Positions 9,740 to 19,079 of a stretch of DNA of 64,000 nucleotides are shown here, in pieces (position 1 is the first letter of the stretch; each line of letters begins with the position of its first letter). The stretch is taken from the NCBI GenBank assembly GCA_036924085.1, contig JAVGWX010000007.1, positions 69,955,360-70,019,359 of the forward strand. The letters are read 5' to 3'. Both the position numbers and the translations under genes were made by a program. Origin of the DNA: Ariolimax columbianus (lineage: Eukaryota > Mollusca > Gastropoda > Stylommatophora > Arionidae). The notes beneath the pieces are model-generated. The model ran no database searches, was not told the DNA's origin, and was given only the letters and a program-made list of their open reading frames with translations.

Positions 9740-10090
9740 ATGTTTGTGTGTAATGGATCCTTTAAATGTTGTTCTTGAAGTTATTGTGTACGGAGTTCTA
9801 AATGTTGTTCTTGTAGTTATGTGTACGGAGCTCTTCTTCTTCTTCTTCTTCTGCGTTCGTTCTCAATCCCCCGCTACCAAGCCCTGTACAGGTCTTCGCA
9901 AGTAGCAGGATGTAGTCCGGAGAACGGAAAGTGTTGTGTCGCTAGTTTACAGCTTCGCTGCGATATTTGCACTTTTCGGTCCGACACATCCGTCTTCGGC
10001 GGCGACGGAGTTCTAAATGTTGTTCTTGTAGTTATGTGTACGGAGTTCTAAATGTTGTTCTTGTAGTTATGTGTACGGAGTTCATGATTC
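9740..10090 (+). repeat. 35-bp minisatellite split by a SINE
   Basis: Units of GTTCTTGTAGTTATGTGTAC plus GGAGTTCTAAATGTT (35 bp) lie on both sides of the SINE at 9834-10004, about two before and two to three after. Confidence 0.8.
9834..10004 (-). mobile_element. SINE copy 2, 5'-truncated, inside the 35-bp array
   Basis: In minus orientation it is the 3' half of the SINE also found at 17378, 41617, 44791 and 56205: GAAGACGGATGTGTCGGACC, then GCAAATATCGCAGC..GCTGTAAACTA, then GGTAGCGGGGGATTGAGAAC. The tail is (AGAAGA)n at 9834-9853. The flanks ACGGAGCTC (9825-9833) and ACGGAGTTC (10005-10013) are a 9-bp TSD with one mismatch, both lying in array units. Confidence 0.85.
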
Positions 10091-10274
10091 TTGACGAAGT
10101 TTCTTTTACAGCAGGTAACAGAGTATCTTCATTTTGCAGACAACCTAACGCAACTAAGTACCACTATTGGAGAAGCGCAAGAAAATATAGATAGACTATG
10201 TCAATTGTCAGAACAGAAAAGACTGCAATATAAAAGTCTCAAAGACGAAAATCAAGGCTTTTATAGACACAACG

Positions 10275-10440
10275 GTTGATATTAGGCTACAGTCCATCTC
10301 CGCGAAGATTGCTGTGTATAGATCCTGTGTGATTAGTACTCTGTCCTATACCAGCGAAACATGGATTATGTATGCCTCTCGCGAAATAAGGCTAAATGCT
10401 TTTCATATGCACTGCCTGAAGATGTTTTTAAAACATGTCT
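10275..10440 (+). pseudogene. RTE/BovB-like RT C-terminal fragment
   Basis: A plus frame reads KIAVYRSCVISTLSYTSETWIMYASREIRLNAFHMHCLKMFLK. This is the conserved stretch after the RT thumb (VLPTLLYGSETW...RLNAFHMRCLR) of endonuclease-RT LINEs. It is about 50 residues long with no other domain. Confidence 0.8.
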
Positions 10441-10477
10441 TCCTCCTCTACGTTCGTCCTGAAAAAGAAGTTGTGAC

Positions 10478-10560
10478 ATTATGTCGTAGTTTACAGCGAG
10501 GCTGCGATATATGCACCTTTCGGCCCGAGACATCGAGATCCAGCTGACATTTATTTGGAT
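10478..10560 (-). repeat. SINE relic (middle part only)
   Basis: The ATGTCGTAGTTTACAGCGAG segment and the GCACCTTTCGGCCCGAGACA segment match the centre of the same SINE family, minus orientation. Both ends are lost. Confidence 0.6.
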
Positions 10561-10594
10561 ACCGGATTTGCCTTACGACCGCGATCCCTATACT

Positions 10595-10956
10595 TCTTCT
10601 TCTTCTTCGTACGCAGTCAGACAGTAACCATTATTTTTTCGAAAAAAGCGGCGGTCATACTGAGGCTGTCGCCGCTGCCATAGAGCGTATGTCGGGCAGT
10701 TCTGCAGCAGATGTTCAGCGGTCATTTTACCGGTACCGCACGGGCAATTCGTCGGTACCACCTATCTTCAATTTGTTGAATATGTGGTACCTCAGTCTAT
10801 TGTGGCCAGTGCGAAGTCTGAAGACAACGACCTGCTCTCTTCGGTTCAACTGGTAATAGGCATCGTTTTTGGTGTAACCAGTATGTTCGGTTTCCCATTT
10901 GGTCATGTATCTGGCTTTGATAAGCCGTTTTGACTCTTCGTACGTCATACTAGTTA
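10595..10956 (-). mobile_element. LINE C: short 5'-truncated Jockey-like copy
   Basis: It is flanked by a perfect 13-bp TSD, CGATCCCTATACT, at 10582-10594 and 10957-10969. The body (362 bp) encodes SMTYEESKRLIKARYMTKWETEHTGYTKNDAYYQLNRREQVVVFRLRTGHNRLRYH and an HLLQNCP-type end, with a small deletion near 10686. The (GAA)n tail is on the left. It belongs to the LINE A/D subfamily. Confidence 0.95.
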
Positions 10957-10969
10957 CGATCCCTATACT

Positions 10970-11156
10970 ATTAGACAGACTATGCTGGTGCAATTTTTTT
11001 TTTTAGGACTATACTTGGAGATGGAATAACTGTCTTGGTCTGCTGTGGTTTGCTGACCCTGTTGCAACCAGCCACCTATGAGTTGCTTGCTACAGTCAGC
11101 TCATTCACTGTGCTGCATCTTCAGTCCCTACATGTAGCACAGTCAATGACACTCAT
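10970..11156. other. Unassigned spacer
   Basis: A T-run at 10994-11004, otherwise no supported feature. Confidence 0.3.
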
Positions 11157-11475
11157 TTAAAGGATATGTTCATTTGAGAAAGAACGTGACACTAGGTTAA
11201 AGGACATTCCAGTGAGACAAAGAACGTGGTACTTAGTTAAAGGATATTCCAGTGAGACAAAGAACGTGGAACTTAGTTAAAGGACATTCCAGTGAGACAA
11301 AGAACGTGGAACTTAGTTAAAGGATATTCCAGTGAGACAAAGAACGTGGAACTTAGATAAAGGATATTCCAGTGAGACAAAGAACGTGGAACTTAGTTAA
11401 AGGACATGACGGTGTCATAAAGAACGTGACACTTGGTTAAAGGATATTCCAGTGAGACAAAGAACGTGGCATTCA
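11157..11475 (+). repeat. 40-bp minisatellite, about 8 units
   Basis: The unit CCAGTGAGACAAAGAACGTG plus GAACTTAGTTAAAGGATATT repeats at 40 bp. Outer units are diverged and inner ones nearly identical. Confidence 0.9.
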
Positions 11476-12179
11476 TTAGAGAACAAGCCACTGAGGTTAA
11501 GAGCACTTCAATGAAAGGATGAATAGGAAACAGAGTTTAAAGTTATCACTAATATTAACGAACTGAGATTATCGAAGACTCAATGGACTGACCAGTTGCC
11601 TGGATTCTCTATTGAAAGGTAGAGAATCGATCTTTTACACTACCAACAACAAAGAACATACGTGGTTGTTTTGTTAAAACGGAAATGATGATAAACATGA
11701 TCCTTTACATGTTGAAATATGTTAATCTACATGTGACACATATATTCTAGACATGTATCACGAGAGCACGCAAATGGGGTCAAAGTATAGAAGCGATGTA
11801 GCTTGCTGAGTACTTCGTAAAAGGCGACTAAGTAGGATTGCGCATGTGCACGTGTTCTGAATCGTCTAACAAAAATATAAGTCGCTAGTGAAAGAAGAAA
11901 ATGAGCTCACCACCCCATGGTAGAAGAGGAGCGACTAAATCATGCTAACAACATATCTATGTGTTGATTGTTCGCAAGCGAGGCGTTTATGGCTAAAGTT
12001 GGTAACATATCAACAATTTGCAAATAAGAAGTTTAAGGTAGTCCCGTACCACTACACTGACGTCAGCATACACGTGTGCTTCACAACAATAAAGAAACAA
12101 AAATAAAACAGGAGAAAAAAACTCCAGAAGTGTCAACTAACATAGAAAAAAGCACATAAAACTAATTATATTTCTGTTT
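11476..12179. other. No supported feature
   Basis: The stretch is AT-rich with short ORFs only. I see no conserved domain, RNA gene or tandem repeat. Confidence 0.4.
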
Positions 12180-12725
12180 CAAATAATCGACGTCACTGCA
12201 CTCCGGGCATATCCATAGGTGCTCAGTCTCTCTCTCCTCAAATGGCGTAACGAATGGATGCTTATGGTCCCTTTAGCTCGCTGGTTGTTCACTCTCCTGT
12301 GCCGTTCTCCCATGCACCCCACTCCGCTCGAACCTCATTTAATATAGAAACTTTGCAGTCTGGATTGCTGCTTCATGTATTGCGATGTACTCATCCAACA
12401 GATAGTCATTGATTGATTTCAAAATGTCACTTCTATCCATCACTAATGTGCCCTTGTGAAGCCAAGATGTCAGCCCTTTCATTGCCCTGAACACCGGCAT
12501 GAGCAGGACAGTAAATCCAGGTCAACACCTGGAGGTTTGAGGCCTAAACAACAGCTATCCATTCGTACCTAAGCCATCCCTTTTGTAATTTCAGAAGTAC
12601 TCGTCTGTTACGATGACTGTCTGTTATAGAAGTCTCATATATCCATTTCAGTGCTGAGGTCACTGCTTCCGTCTCCATTCTCATACTGGAGGTTGTTGAC
12701 ATGTATGCCCTACTATAAAACTATT
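12180..12725 (-). pseudogene. RNase H relic of a Jockey-group LINE (HAGV type)
   Basis: The minus strand reads METEAVTSALKWIYETSITDSHRNRRVLLKLQKG, then after a stop SNLQVLTWIYCPAHAGVQGNERADILASQG. These are the helix after the RNase H Glu and the strongly conserved W-CPxHAGxxGNExAD block with catalytic His and Asp. A region ending in WICPECSD follows near 12190-12220. It has several stops and frameshifts. It is distinct from LINEs A-E, which have SHCNIQGNEEAD. It is old and inactive. Confidence 0.8.
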
Positions 12726-12959
12726 ATAAATCTAGAAACCAAAAGTTTAATGACGAACATTCAAAACTTCTGTGGTCCTATCGTCTGGTGAGGTACACAG
12801 ACCAGTTCTCAGAGTCGAGGCTTTGCCTTCCTCGGCAAAAAGTCGTGTACCCATTTACAGCTAAGGAGTCTATGGCGTGTTAAGATCGAGGATTTTATCC
12901 AGTTCACATGCCACTTGAAGCAAGTCTGCAATCTTCGCTGTTACTCTTATATAGGATTA

Positions 12960-13375
12960 CAATTTACAGGTAAAGTTAAATTATAAGATAAATGTAAGTA
13001 AAGTTAATTTGTACGAACAGTTAAATTGTAAGTAAAGTTAAATTGTAGTAGAGTTAAATTGCAAGTAAAGTCAAATTGTAATTAAGTTCAATTGTAAGTG
13101 CATTTAAATTGTAAGTGAAGTCAGATTGTAAGTAAAAACAGATATTAAATCAAAATAAATTTTAAGTAACAACATATTGTAAGTAAAAAAAAACAAATTG
13201 TAAGTAAAAACTGATTGTAAGAAAAAAAAACTGATTTTAAGTAAAAATAGATTGTAAGCAAAATCAGATTGAAAGTATAAACATATTTAAGTAAAGTCAG
13301 TGTCAGTAAAACATGATTGGTATGTAAAAACAGATTCTCAGTAACGACAGATTGTCAGTAAAGTGAAACTATAAG
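12960..13375 (+). repeat. Degenerate 16-18 bp AT-rich array
   Basis: Loose repeats of TTGTAAGTAAAGTTAAA become TAAGTAAAAACAGATTG-like toward the right. Unit length and sequence drift steadily, so this is an old array. Confidence 0.8.
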
Positions 13376-15226
13376 TCTATATATATGCAAGAAATTAACT
13401 TTCTTGTGAGGAATCCAAAGTAGCATAATATTTTTAATACTGAGAAAAGAACAGGATAGTTGAATTGCAGGTGTGTTACCGAATATTTTGCAGCGACACT
13501 TGTGAAACCATACGAGGCCCATAAATACCTGTCCGTGCATGAACAGTTATCAATATCTTTACATTTTCTTCACATTTTGATTCTTTTCGGCCAAAATGTT
13601 ACAAAACAGTATTTTAAATGTCGGATCTTGTCAAATGTTAAACATAATGAGTCCGCGAGTCCCATTCACAACCACACACAGTTGGCTGTCACCATGTACA
13701 TGAAAGTCTCCTGGAAACAAATGAATTGTTATCTTATTTACCTGAATGCTTTCTTCCTCTTCTTCGTGTTATCGCATCGTTGATGCTTAAATGTTCAGAT
13801 GAGCTGTCGTGTTGAACTTGACCGTCGTTTGGATTCATCTTTACAGTTTTTAGGGTTGGTTCGTTGGCTCTTTACCCGGACATTCAGGGGACAGCCGTGT
13901 TAATATCTTATCTCCTGTCTAGTGGGCTGATACGTTTCTGTATTTTTTTAGACGTTAGTGTAAACACACATTCCACTTGTTGACCGCTCTGCTCTTTACT
14001 GGAACAAATTACACTGCATGCTATTATACATGTCGTTACGTGAGCGTATGTAGGGTTGTACATGGGATTGGCAAACTCATGAAGTAAAGCAAAGCGCCTC
14101 ATAACACCCCCTCTATAAGAGCACAACAATGCTTGGACACAGGCTTCCAGTAAGGAGGACAGCTGTATTGTTGCCATCTTTCTTCTGCTTTTGTAATATG
14201 GGACGTTTGCTGACCATGACGGTGATAATGATGGTGATGATAATGACGATACACATTTTATTATTGACGTCATCAACTCTTTGTCTCAACAGTGGAGTTG
14301 CACATTTATATTTCTGCTTGACTTAATTAAGTAGAACAGTCTTGCGTTGCAGAAATCAATTAAATGAACATAGAAGAGTGCAAACAATCACATACGTAAT
14401 TTTGGTGTATGTTAACTTTTGAATTAGTTAACCCCTGATTTGGCGTGTTTGCTGTGTTTGCAAAACTAAAGGTAGCCAAATGTGGTATGTTCATGTGGAC
14501 CGCGCTTATTGATTACTGGTAACTGTCAACATTTCTCAGAAGTTTAGAATACAGACGGATAGTGTTTGCTTGACAATTACATACGTTAGTTAAGTCATTA
14601 AAGTCTTGCTTGGCCATGTTTCCATTGTAGTAATAACATGATGTGTCATTTGTTTCTTGACTATTGATGTTTATGCAAGTATATGTACCGACATTGAGCG
14701 TGAATGTTTTCAAACTAGTTTATATACCAATACACATTGTCAGACAGTTTATTCATTTTATTTGTTTCATTAATTTCACCTTATCCGTTGTTTTAAACAA
14801 ATCATTTACGTAATGGTACAGGCAGGATAGTTGACATTTTAAAAGACGTTGACCTACTAATGTTTGATTCAGCTGTATCCTTCTTTTCTTCTCAGAAAAA
14901 TAATCTAAATGCATGTTTCATTTCTGTTTGGTTTTTTATTTTGTAGTTTGATTTTTTAAATTTCGTTTTTATTTTTCCGATTATTTTTTAAAGTTGGAAA
15001 CAACGCGCGAAATATTATTAGGGTTACTGTTTTATTTTAAATCCTCAGGATATCTTTAGTACCTTTAAAATATTTTATTTAGAAGTTGTTTTATTTTTTC
15101 TCTTTAAAATCACATAAATTTTCGTATATGATAAATAGTGTGATCGCTGTGTAAATTCTTTTTCAGAGATACGATATTTATTACTTAATGTGATCATAAT
15201 ATTGCTAGTTACCATAGATAAACAAC
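13376..15226. other. Intergenic DNA upstream of the GPCR
   Basis: The longest ORFs here (107 and 122 codons) match nothing I recognise and have no domain. A CTTTTTCAGAG motif at about 15159-15169 could be a 3' splice site for a 5'UTR intron of the GPCR 58 bp downstream, but it is not proven. Confidence 0.4.
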
Positions 15227-16288
15227 ATGGTTTCCAATAGCGACCTTGTAATAAATGGATCCTCAGAATCAAACCAGCACACAGCAATTCCAAACAATCA
15301 ATTTTCTGTAGACTCTCATGTACGAATGGTAATCATCACCGCGGTGGGAATGTTTGGGGTTGTCTCAAACATCATGAACGTTGCTGTGTTTCTCAAACAA
15401 AGTGTTAAGGACTGTGTGAGCATATACCTTATTTCTTTAGCCTTCAGTGATCTAGCATGTATCCTATTTGGACTTCTGACTATGTTCTGTAATGTGACCA
15501 TGAAAATCAGTCCATACCTTGACTATAAGGCAGCCTACTACGTTCTCTACCGTTCATGTGGAATGTTTTACAATATATCTATCTTCACGACCACGTTCAC
15601 TTCCGTGGAGAGGTGTATCTCTGTTTCTCTGCCTTTCAAATTCAAGGCGTTCATGACGACCAGAAAAGCTTTTGTCATTGTTATTTTCCTGTATTTGTCT
15701 GGTGTCGCTTTAACCTTGCCATTCTACCTGTCTGTCAATATTAAACCACAGTATTACACTGTCACAAACATAACAATGGCTTATACGTGGCTCACCCCAG
15801 AGCGGTTTGAAATGGGTCTGTTTGTCATCAGCACTATCCAGTTTACTACAGAGCCACTGTGTCTAGTCGTCACCCTCATCAGCACTTACGTGATGATTAT
15901 TTACCTGAACAGATCCTCGCTGTTCAGAATCCAGCACGCCAGAATAGTCAAAGTGTCAGGAAATGAGGCCAGCACCAGGAATCCAAGTTACGATAAGGTG
16001 AGACTGAACGTTCACTCCAGCAATCATAGAAGACTTTCGAAGACTATAGCCACAATAGCTATCGTGTCCTATGTGTGCATCTCGCTGAGATACATCCTTA
16101 TAGTAGTGATACTCGTCTATCCAGATATGAACACTGGCGCCAAATACGAGCATTTATTCTTCCTGCTTCTGGATGTGATTTTCCTCTTTCAAACAGTGAA
16201 CGCTGCTGCGCCTGTATTTGTGATTAACGCGTTTAGTGTTATGTTTCGGCGAACATTCCTAGAAATGTTTTGTGGAGTCTGTACTTAA
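15227..16288 (+). CDS. Rhodopsin-family GPCR, chemosensory-receptor type of gastropods
   Basis: A 353-residue intronless seven-helix receptor for the plasma membrane. Helices lie about TM1 34-57 (Asn 48/51 region, GVVSNIMN), TM2 66-88 (LISLAFSDLA, Asp 75), TM3 107-130, TM4 147-169, TM5 203-227, TM6 271-297 and TM7 308-336. TM3 ends SVERC-ISVSLPFKFK, an ERC in place of DRY. TM7 has NAAAPVFVINAF where NPxxY is usual. N-glycosylation sequons are at Asn 10 (N-terminal tail) and 181 (loop 2). Loop 2 (about 170-200) has no cysteine, so the usual TM3-loop 2 disulphide appears absent. A basic IC3 (228-270) and a short C-tail follow. The ERC...LP-K pattern fits the large sea-hare/sea-slug chemosensory receptor families expressed in rhinophores and oral tentacles. 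That class assignment is from family knowledge, and the ligand is unknown. A peptide-receptor (FMRFamide-like) assignment is the main alternative. No frameshift was seen. Confidence 0.9.
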   Translation: MVSNSDLVINGSSESNQHTAIPNNQFSVDSHVRMVIITAVGMFGVVSNIMNVAVFLKQSVKDCVSIYLISLAFSDLACILFGLLTMFCNVTMKISPYLDYKAAYYVLYRSCGMFYNISIFTTTFTSVERCISVSLPFKFKAFMTTRKAFVIVIFLYLSGVALTLPFYLSVNIKPQYYTVTNITMAYTWLTPERFEMGLFVISTIQFTTEPLCLVVTLISTYVMIIYLNRSSLFRIQHARIVKVSGNEASTRNPSYDKVRLNVHSSNHRRLSKTIATIAIVSYVCISLRYILIVVILVYPDMNTGAKYEHLFFLLLDVIFLFQTVNAAAPVFVINAFSVMFRRTFLEMFCGVCT

Positions 16289-16365
16289 ATAAGAAATGAG
16301 TGATTTTCTTTTCTGAGAAAACTATATTGTTCTGAAAATAATATATACAAAACTTGTTTTTGTTT

Positions 16366-16396
16366 GGGGGTGGTGGTGGGGGGGGGGGGGGGGTGT
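16366..16396 (+). repeat. G-run with quadruplex potential
   Basis: GGGGGTGGTGGTGG followed by a run of about 16 G. It lies about 80 bp after the GPCR stop, so it could be in its 3'UTR. The run length is prone to assembly error. Confidence 0.6.
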
Positions 16397-16500
16397 GGAT
16401 TAAACAACATTAATGTTCAATTCAACAATTCTTTTCGTGGGAATTAGATAATTAAAACCGTAGACTAGTTATACACTTCCATTGGTGTTGTAAAAATAGA

Positions 16501-17200
16501 TACGCATGATGACGTCACTTCTGGTGTAAACAGCACATACCAACCATCAAGTTTGCAAATTTCATTATCCTCCGACTCATAGTTTCCTCAGCAGACCATT
16601 GAAAACATGGCGGATATGATATGGAATCCGTCTAGAGTTGATCAGCGAGTGGTGATTCGATTTCTAACAGCTGAAGGATGTCGACCAGGTGACATTCATC
16701 AGCATAAAGTAGGCAGTGTATGGTGACAAAAGTGTGTCGAAGACAACAGTGAAGAACTGGCCAACGATATTTAAAGAAGAACGTGAGTTAACAAAAGATC
16801 TTCCGAGACCAGTTCTGGCGAATATTGTTGCATTAATTCACGTTCTTCTTTAAACATCGTTGCCCAGTTCTTCATTGTTGTCTTCGACACACTTTTGTCA
16901 CCATACACAGCCTGCATTCTGCGATGAATGTCAACTGGTTGACATCCTTCAGCTGTTAGAAACCGAATCACCGCTTGTTTATCAATTTTGGACGGATTCT
17001 GTATCACCCCCCCCCCCCCTTCCCCCCCCCCCCCCATGTTTTCAACGGTCTGTTGTGGAAACTATGAGTCGAAGAATAATGATTTGTTTGCAAACTTGAC
17101 GGTTGATGTGTGCTGTTTACACCAGAACTTACGTCATCCTGCGCATCGTACGTATGTTCACTTGTTGCAGTTTGGTCAGTTTTCATTTGAACACGCCTCG
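16501..17200. mobile_element. Fold-back mariner fragment, copy 2
   Basis: Two inverted arms meet near 16840. Left (plus) and right (minus, 17037 to 16771) both encode the start of a SETMAR-like transposase (IQNPSKIDKQAVIRFLTAEGCQPVDIHRRMQAVYGDKSVSKTTMKNWATMFKEERE). The right arm keeps the terminal TTGAACACGCCTCG next to TA (17201-17202). The left arm has lost about 70 terminal bases. A C-run (17007-17034) sits just outside the start codon of the right-arm frame. There is no catalytic domain. Confidence 0.9.
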
Positions 17201-17377
17201 TAGATATATGTGCCCTGACGTTGCTAACGTCATTGGAAGATTCGTTAAGTTTGTTTTGCTATAGTAACTTTAGAATGTAAACAGTTCATTATTATCTCGG
17301 AACACACAAAAATACGCCGTTGAAATGTGTTCCCCGTGTAACACTGAAAGCTGTTATAAAGAAAGGATGTGCGGTTG

Positions 17378-17727
17378 GCTTGGCTTGGCTTGGCTTCGTT
17401 CGTTTTCAATCTCCCGCTACCAAACCATGAAAGAGTTTAAGTATCAGAATGTAGTCAGAGCATGGAATACGTTGTGTCGTAGTTTATAGCTTGACTGTGA
17501 TATTTGCACCTTTCGGTCCAACACATCCGACTTTAGCAGGCATTTTTTGAGTACTGGGTTAGCATTCCCTTTTTGATCCCTTAGCTAGTCGGCCCAGCTG
17601 CAGCCTGTTATCCAGTATCAGTATCAGTAGAAGTGTCTTGGCAACTCTTATTCGCTGGCCCTGACGCTAGCAATCAGCTATGGGTCGCTGACCACTGCAG
17701 CTCATGCGCTGGTCAGCATCTTGATCC
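17378..17727 (-). mobile_element. SINE copy 3, near full length
   Basis: In minus orientation it starts GGATCAAGATGCTGACCAGC, followed by CATGAGCTGCAGTGGTCAGC (A-box-like). It runs through the CAGGGCCAGCGAATAAGAG block and TCGGATGTGTTGGACCGAAA. It ends GGTAGCGGGAGATTGAAAAC and then an AAGCC-repeat tail. The 11-bp TSD ATGTGCGGTTG is at 17367-17377 and 17731-17741. Confidence 0.9.
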
Positions 17728-17741
17728 AGAATGTGCGGTTG

Positions 17742-17990
17742 AATGTGTTGTAATTGTCTTGCTGTGATTTATGAATCAGTCTGTTGTATTTGTCTTGCCA
17801 TGATTTATGGAGCAGTCTGTTGTATTTGTCTTGCTGTGATTTATGGAGCAGTCTGTTGTAATTGTCTTGCTGTGATTTATGGATCAACATGTTGTGAATG
17901 TCATGCTGTGATTTGTGGATCAGTCTGTTGTGATTGTCTTGCTTTGATTTATAGATTAGTCTATTGTGATTGTTTTGCCGTGTTTGCATG
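17742..17990 (+). repeat. 36-bp minisatellite, about 7 units
   Basis: The unit GTCTTGCTGTGATTTATGGA plus TCAGTCTGTTGTAATT gives a 12-residue repeat on either strand. It begins directly at the SINE's right TSD. Confidence 0.9.
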
Positions 17991-18179
17991 CTAAACGCTG
18001 CCGCTATTGCGATCATTGTGGGACTGCTAACAGCAAAATATACCTCATATTGCTGGTTAGTTCGATAGTGGTAATAAAGAGCAGACCAAAACAATATTAT
18101 TATTAGCAGATACTGCTGTCCAGCTATACGTCCAAAGTTTCCGGGAAAACCTTCAACATCTGACTTGAGTGATCAAATA

Positions 18180-18785
18180 TATAGCACTGCAGTCAACAGA
18201 AAGCCATGTCAAGAGAAAGTCATGTTAACAGAAAGTTATGTCGTCAGAAAGTCATGTAAGCAGAAAGGCATGTCAACAGAAAGTCATGTCAAGAGAAAGT
18301 CATGTCAAGAGAAAGTCATGTCAAGAGAAAGTCATGTCAAGAGAAAGTCATATCAAGAGAAAGTCATGTCAAGAGAAAGTCATGTCCAGACAAAATCATG
18401 TCAACAGAAAGCCATGTCAACAGAAAGCCATTTCAAGAGAAAGGCATGTCTACAAAACGTCATGTAAACAGAAAGCCATGTGAACAGAAAGTCATGTCAA
18501 AAGAAAGCCATGTCAAAAGAAAACCATGTCAGCAGAAATCCATTTCAACAGAAAGCCATGTCTACAGAACGACATGTCAAAAGAAAGTCATGTTGTCAGA
18601 AAGCCATGTCGTCAGAAAGTCATGTTGTCAGAAAGCCATGTTGTCAGAAAGCCATGTCGTCAGAAAGTCATGTCAACAGAAAGCAAAGGCAACAGAACGT
18701 CATGTCAACAGAACGCCATGTCAACGAACGCCATGTCAACAGAACGCCATGTCAACGAACGTCATGTCGACAGAAAGTCTTGAGA
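18180..18785 (+). repeat. 16-bp minisatellite, about 38 units
   Basis: The unit AGAAAGTCATGTCAAG has sub-blocks: CAAGAGAAAG units in the left third, CGTCAGAAAG units near 18590-18670 and CAACAGAACG units at the right. Overlapping open frames are artefacts. Confidence 0.93.
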
Positions 18786-19079
18786 GAGTATGATTGCATC
18801 AGAACAAAAATGTGTTTTTTTTTATTTAAAAGTTGTTGTTATTTTTGTAATTTGTCCCTGACGAAGACCTTACAGACGTAACGTGTTTTTTATGGTGCTA
18901 TCACTGAGCCAACTGCCTACATATGTCTTTATCGAACTTTGACAATTTGTACCATTTTTGTTTAGATTGATTAATTCCCACATGAATAGAAGCCTAAGTC
19001 GCTGTTTGTGTGACATACTGTCTCGTTTTAATGCTATGCATTAATCAACATTTGGCTTGAAGGTGTTGATAGACCCATT
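18786..19079. other. Unassigned spacer
   Basis: T-rich, and no supported gene. Confidence 0.3.

Noticed and set aside
18165..18881. Overlapping Ser/Lys-rich ORFs on the plus strand
   Set aside because: All three frames are open because of the 16-bp repeat; no gene structure.
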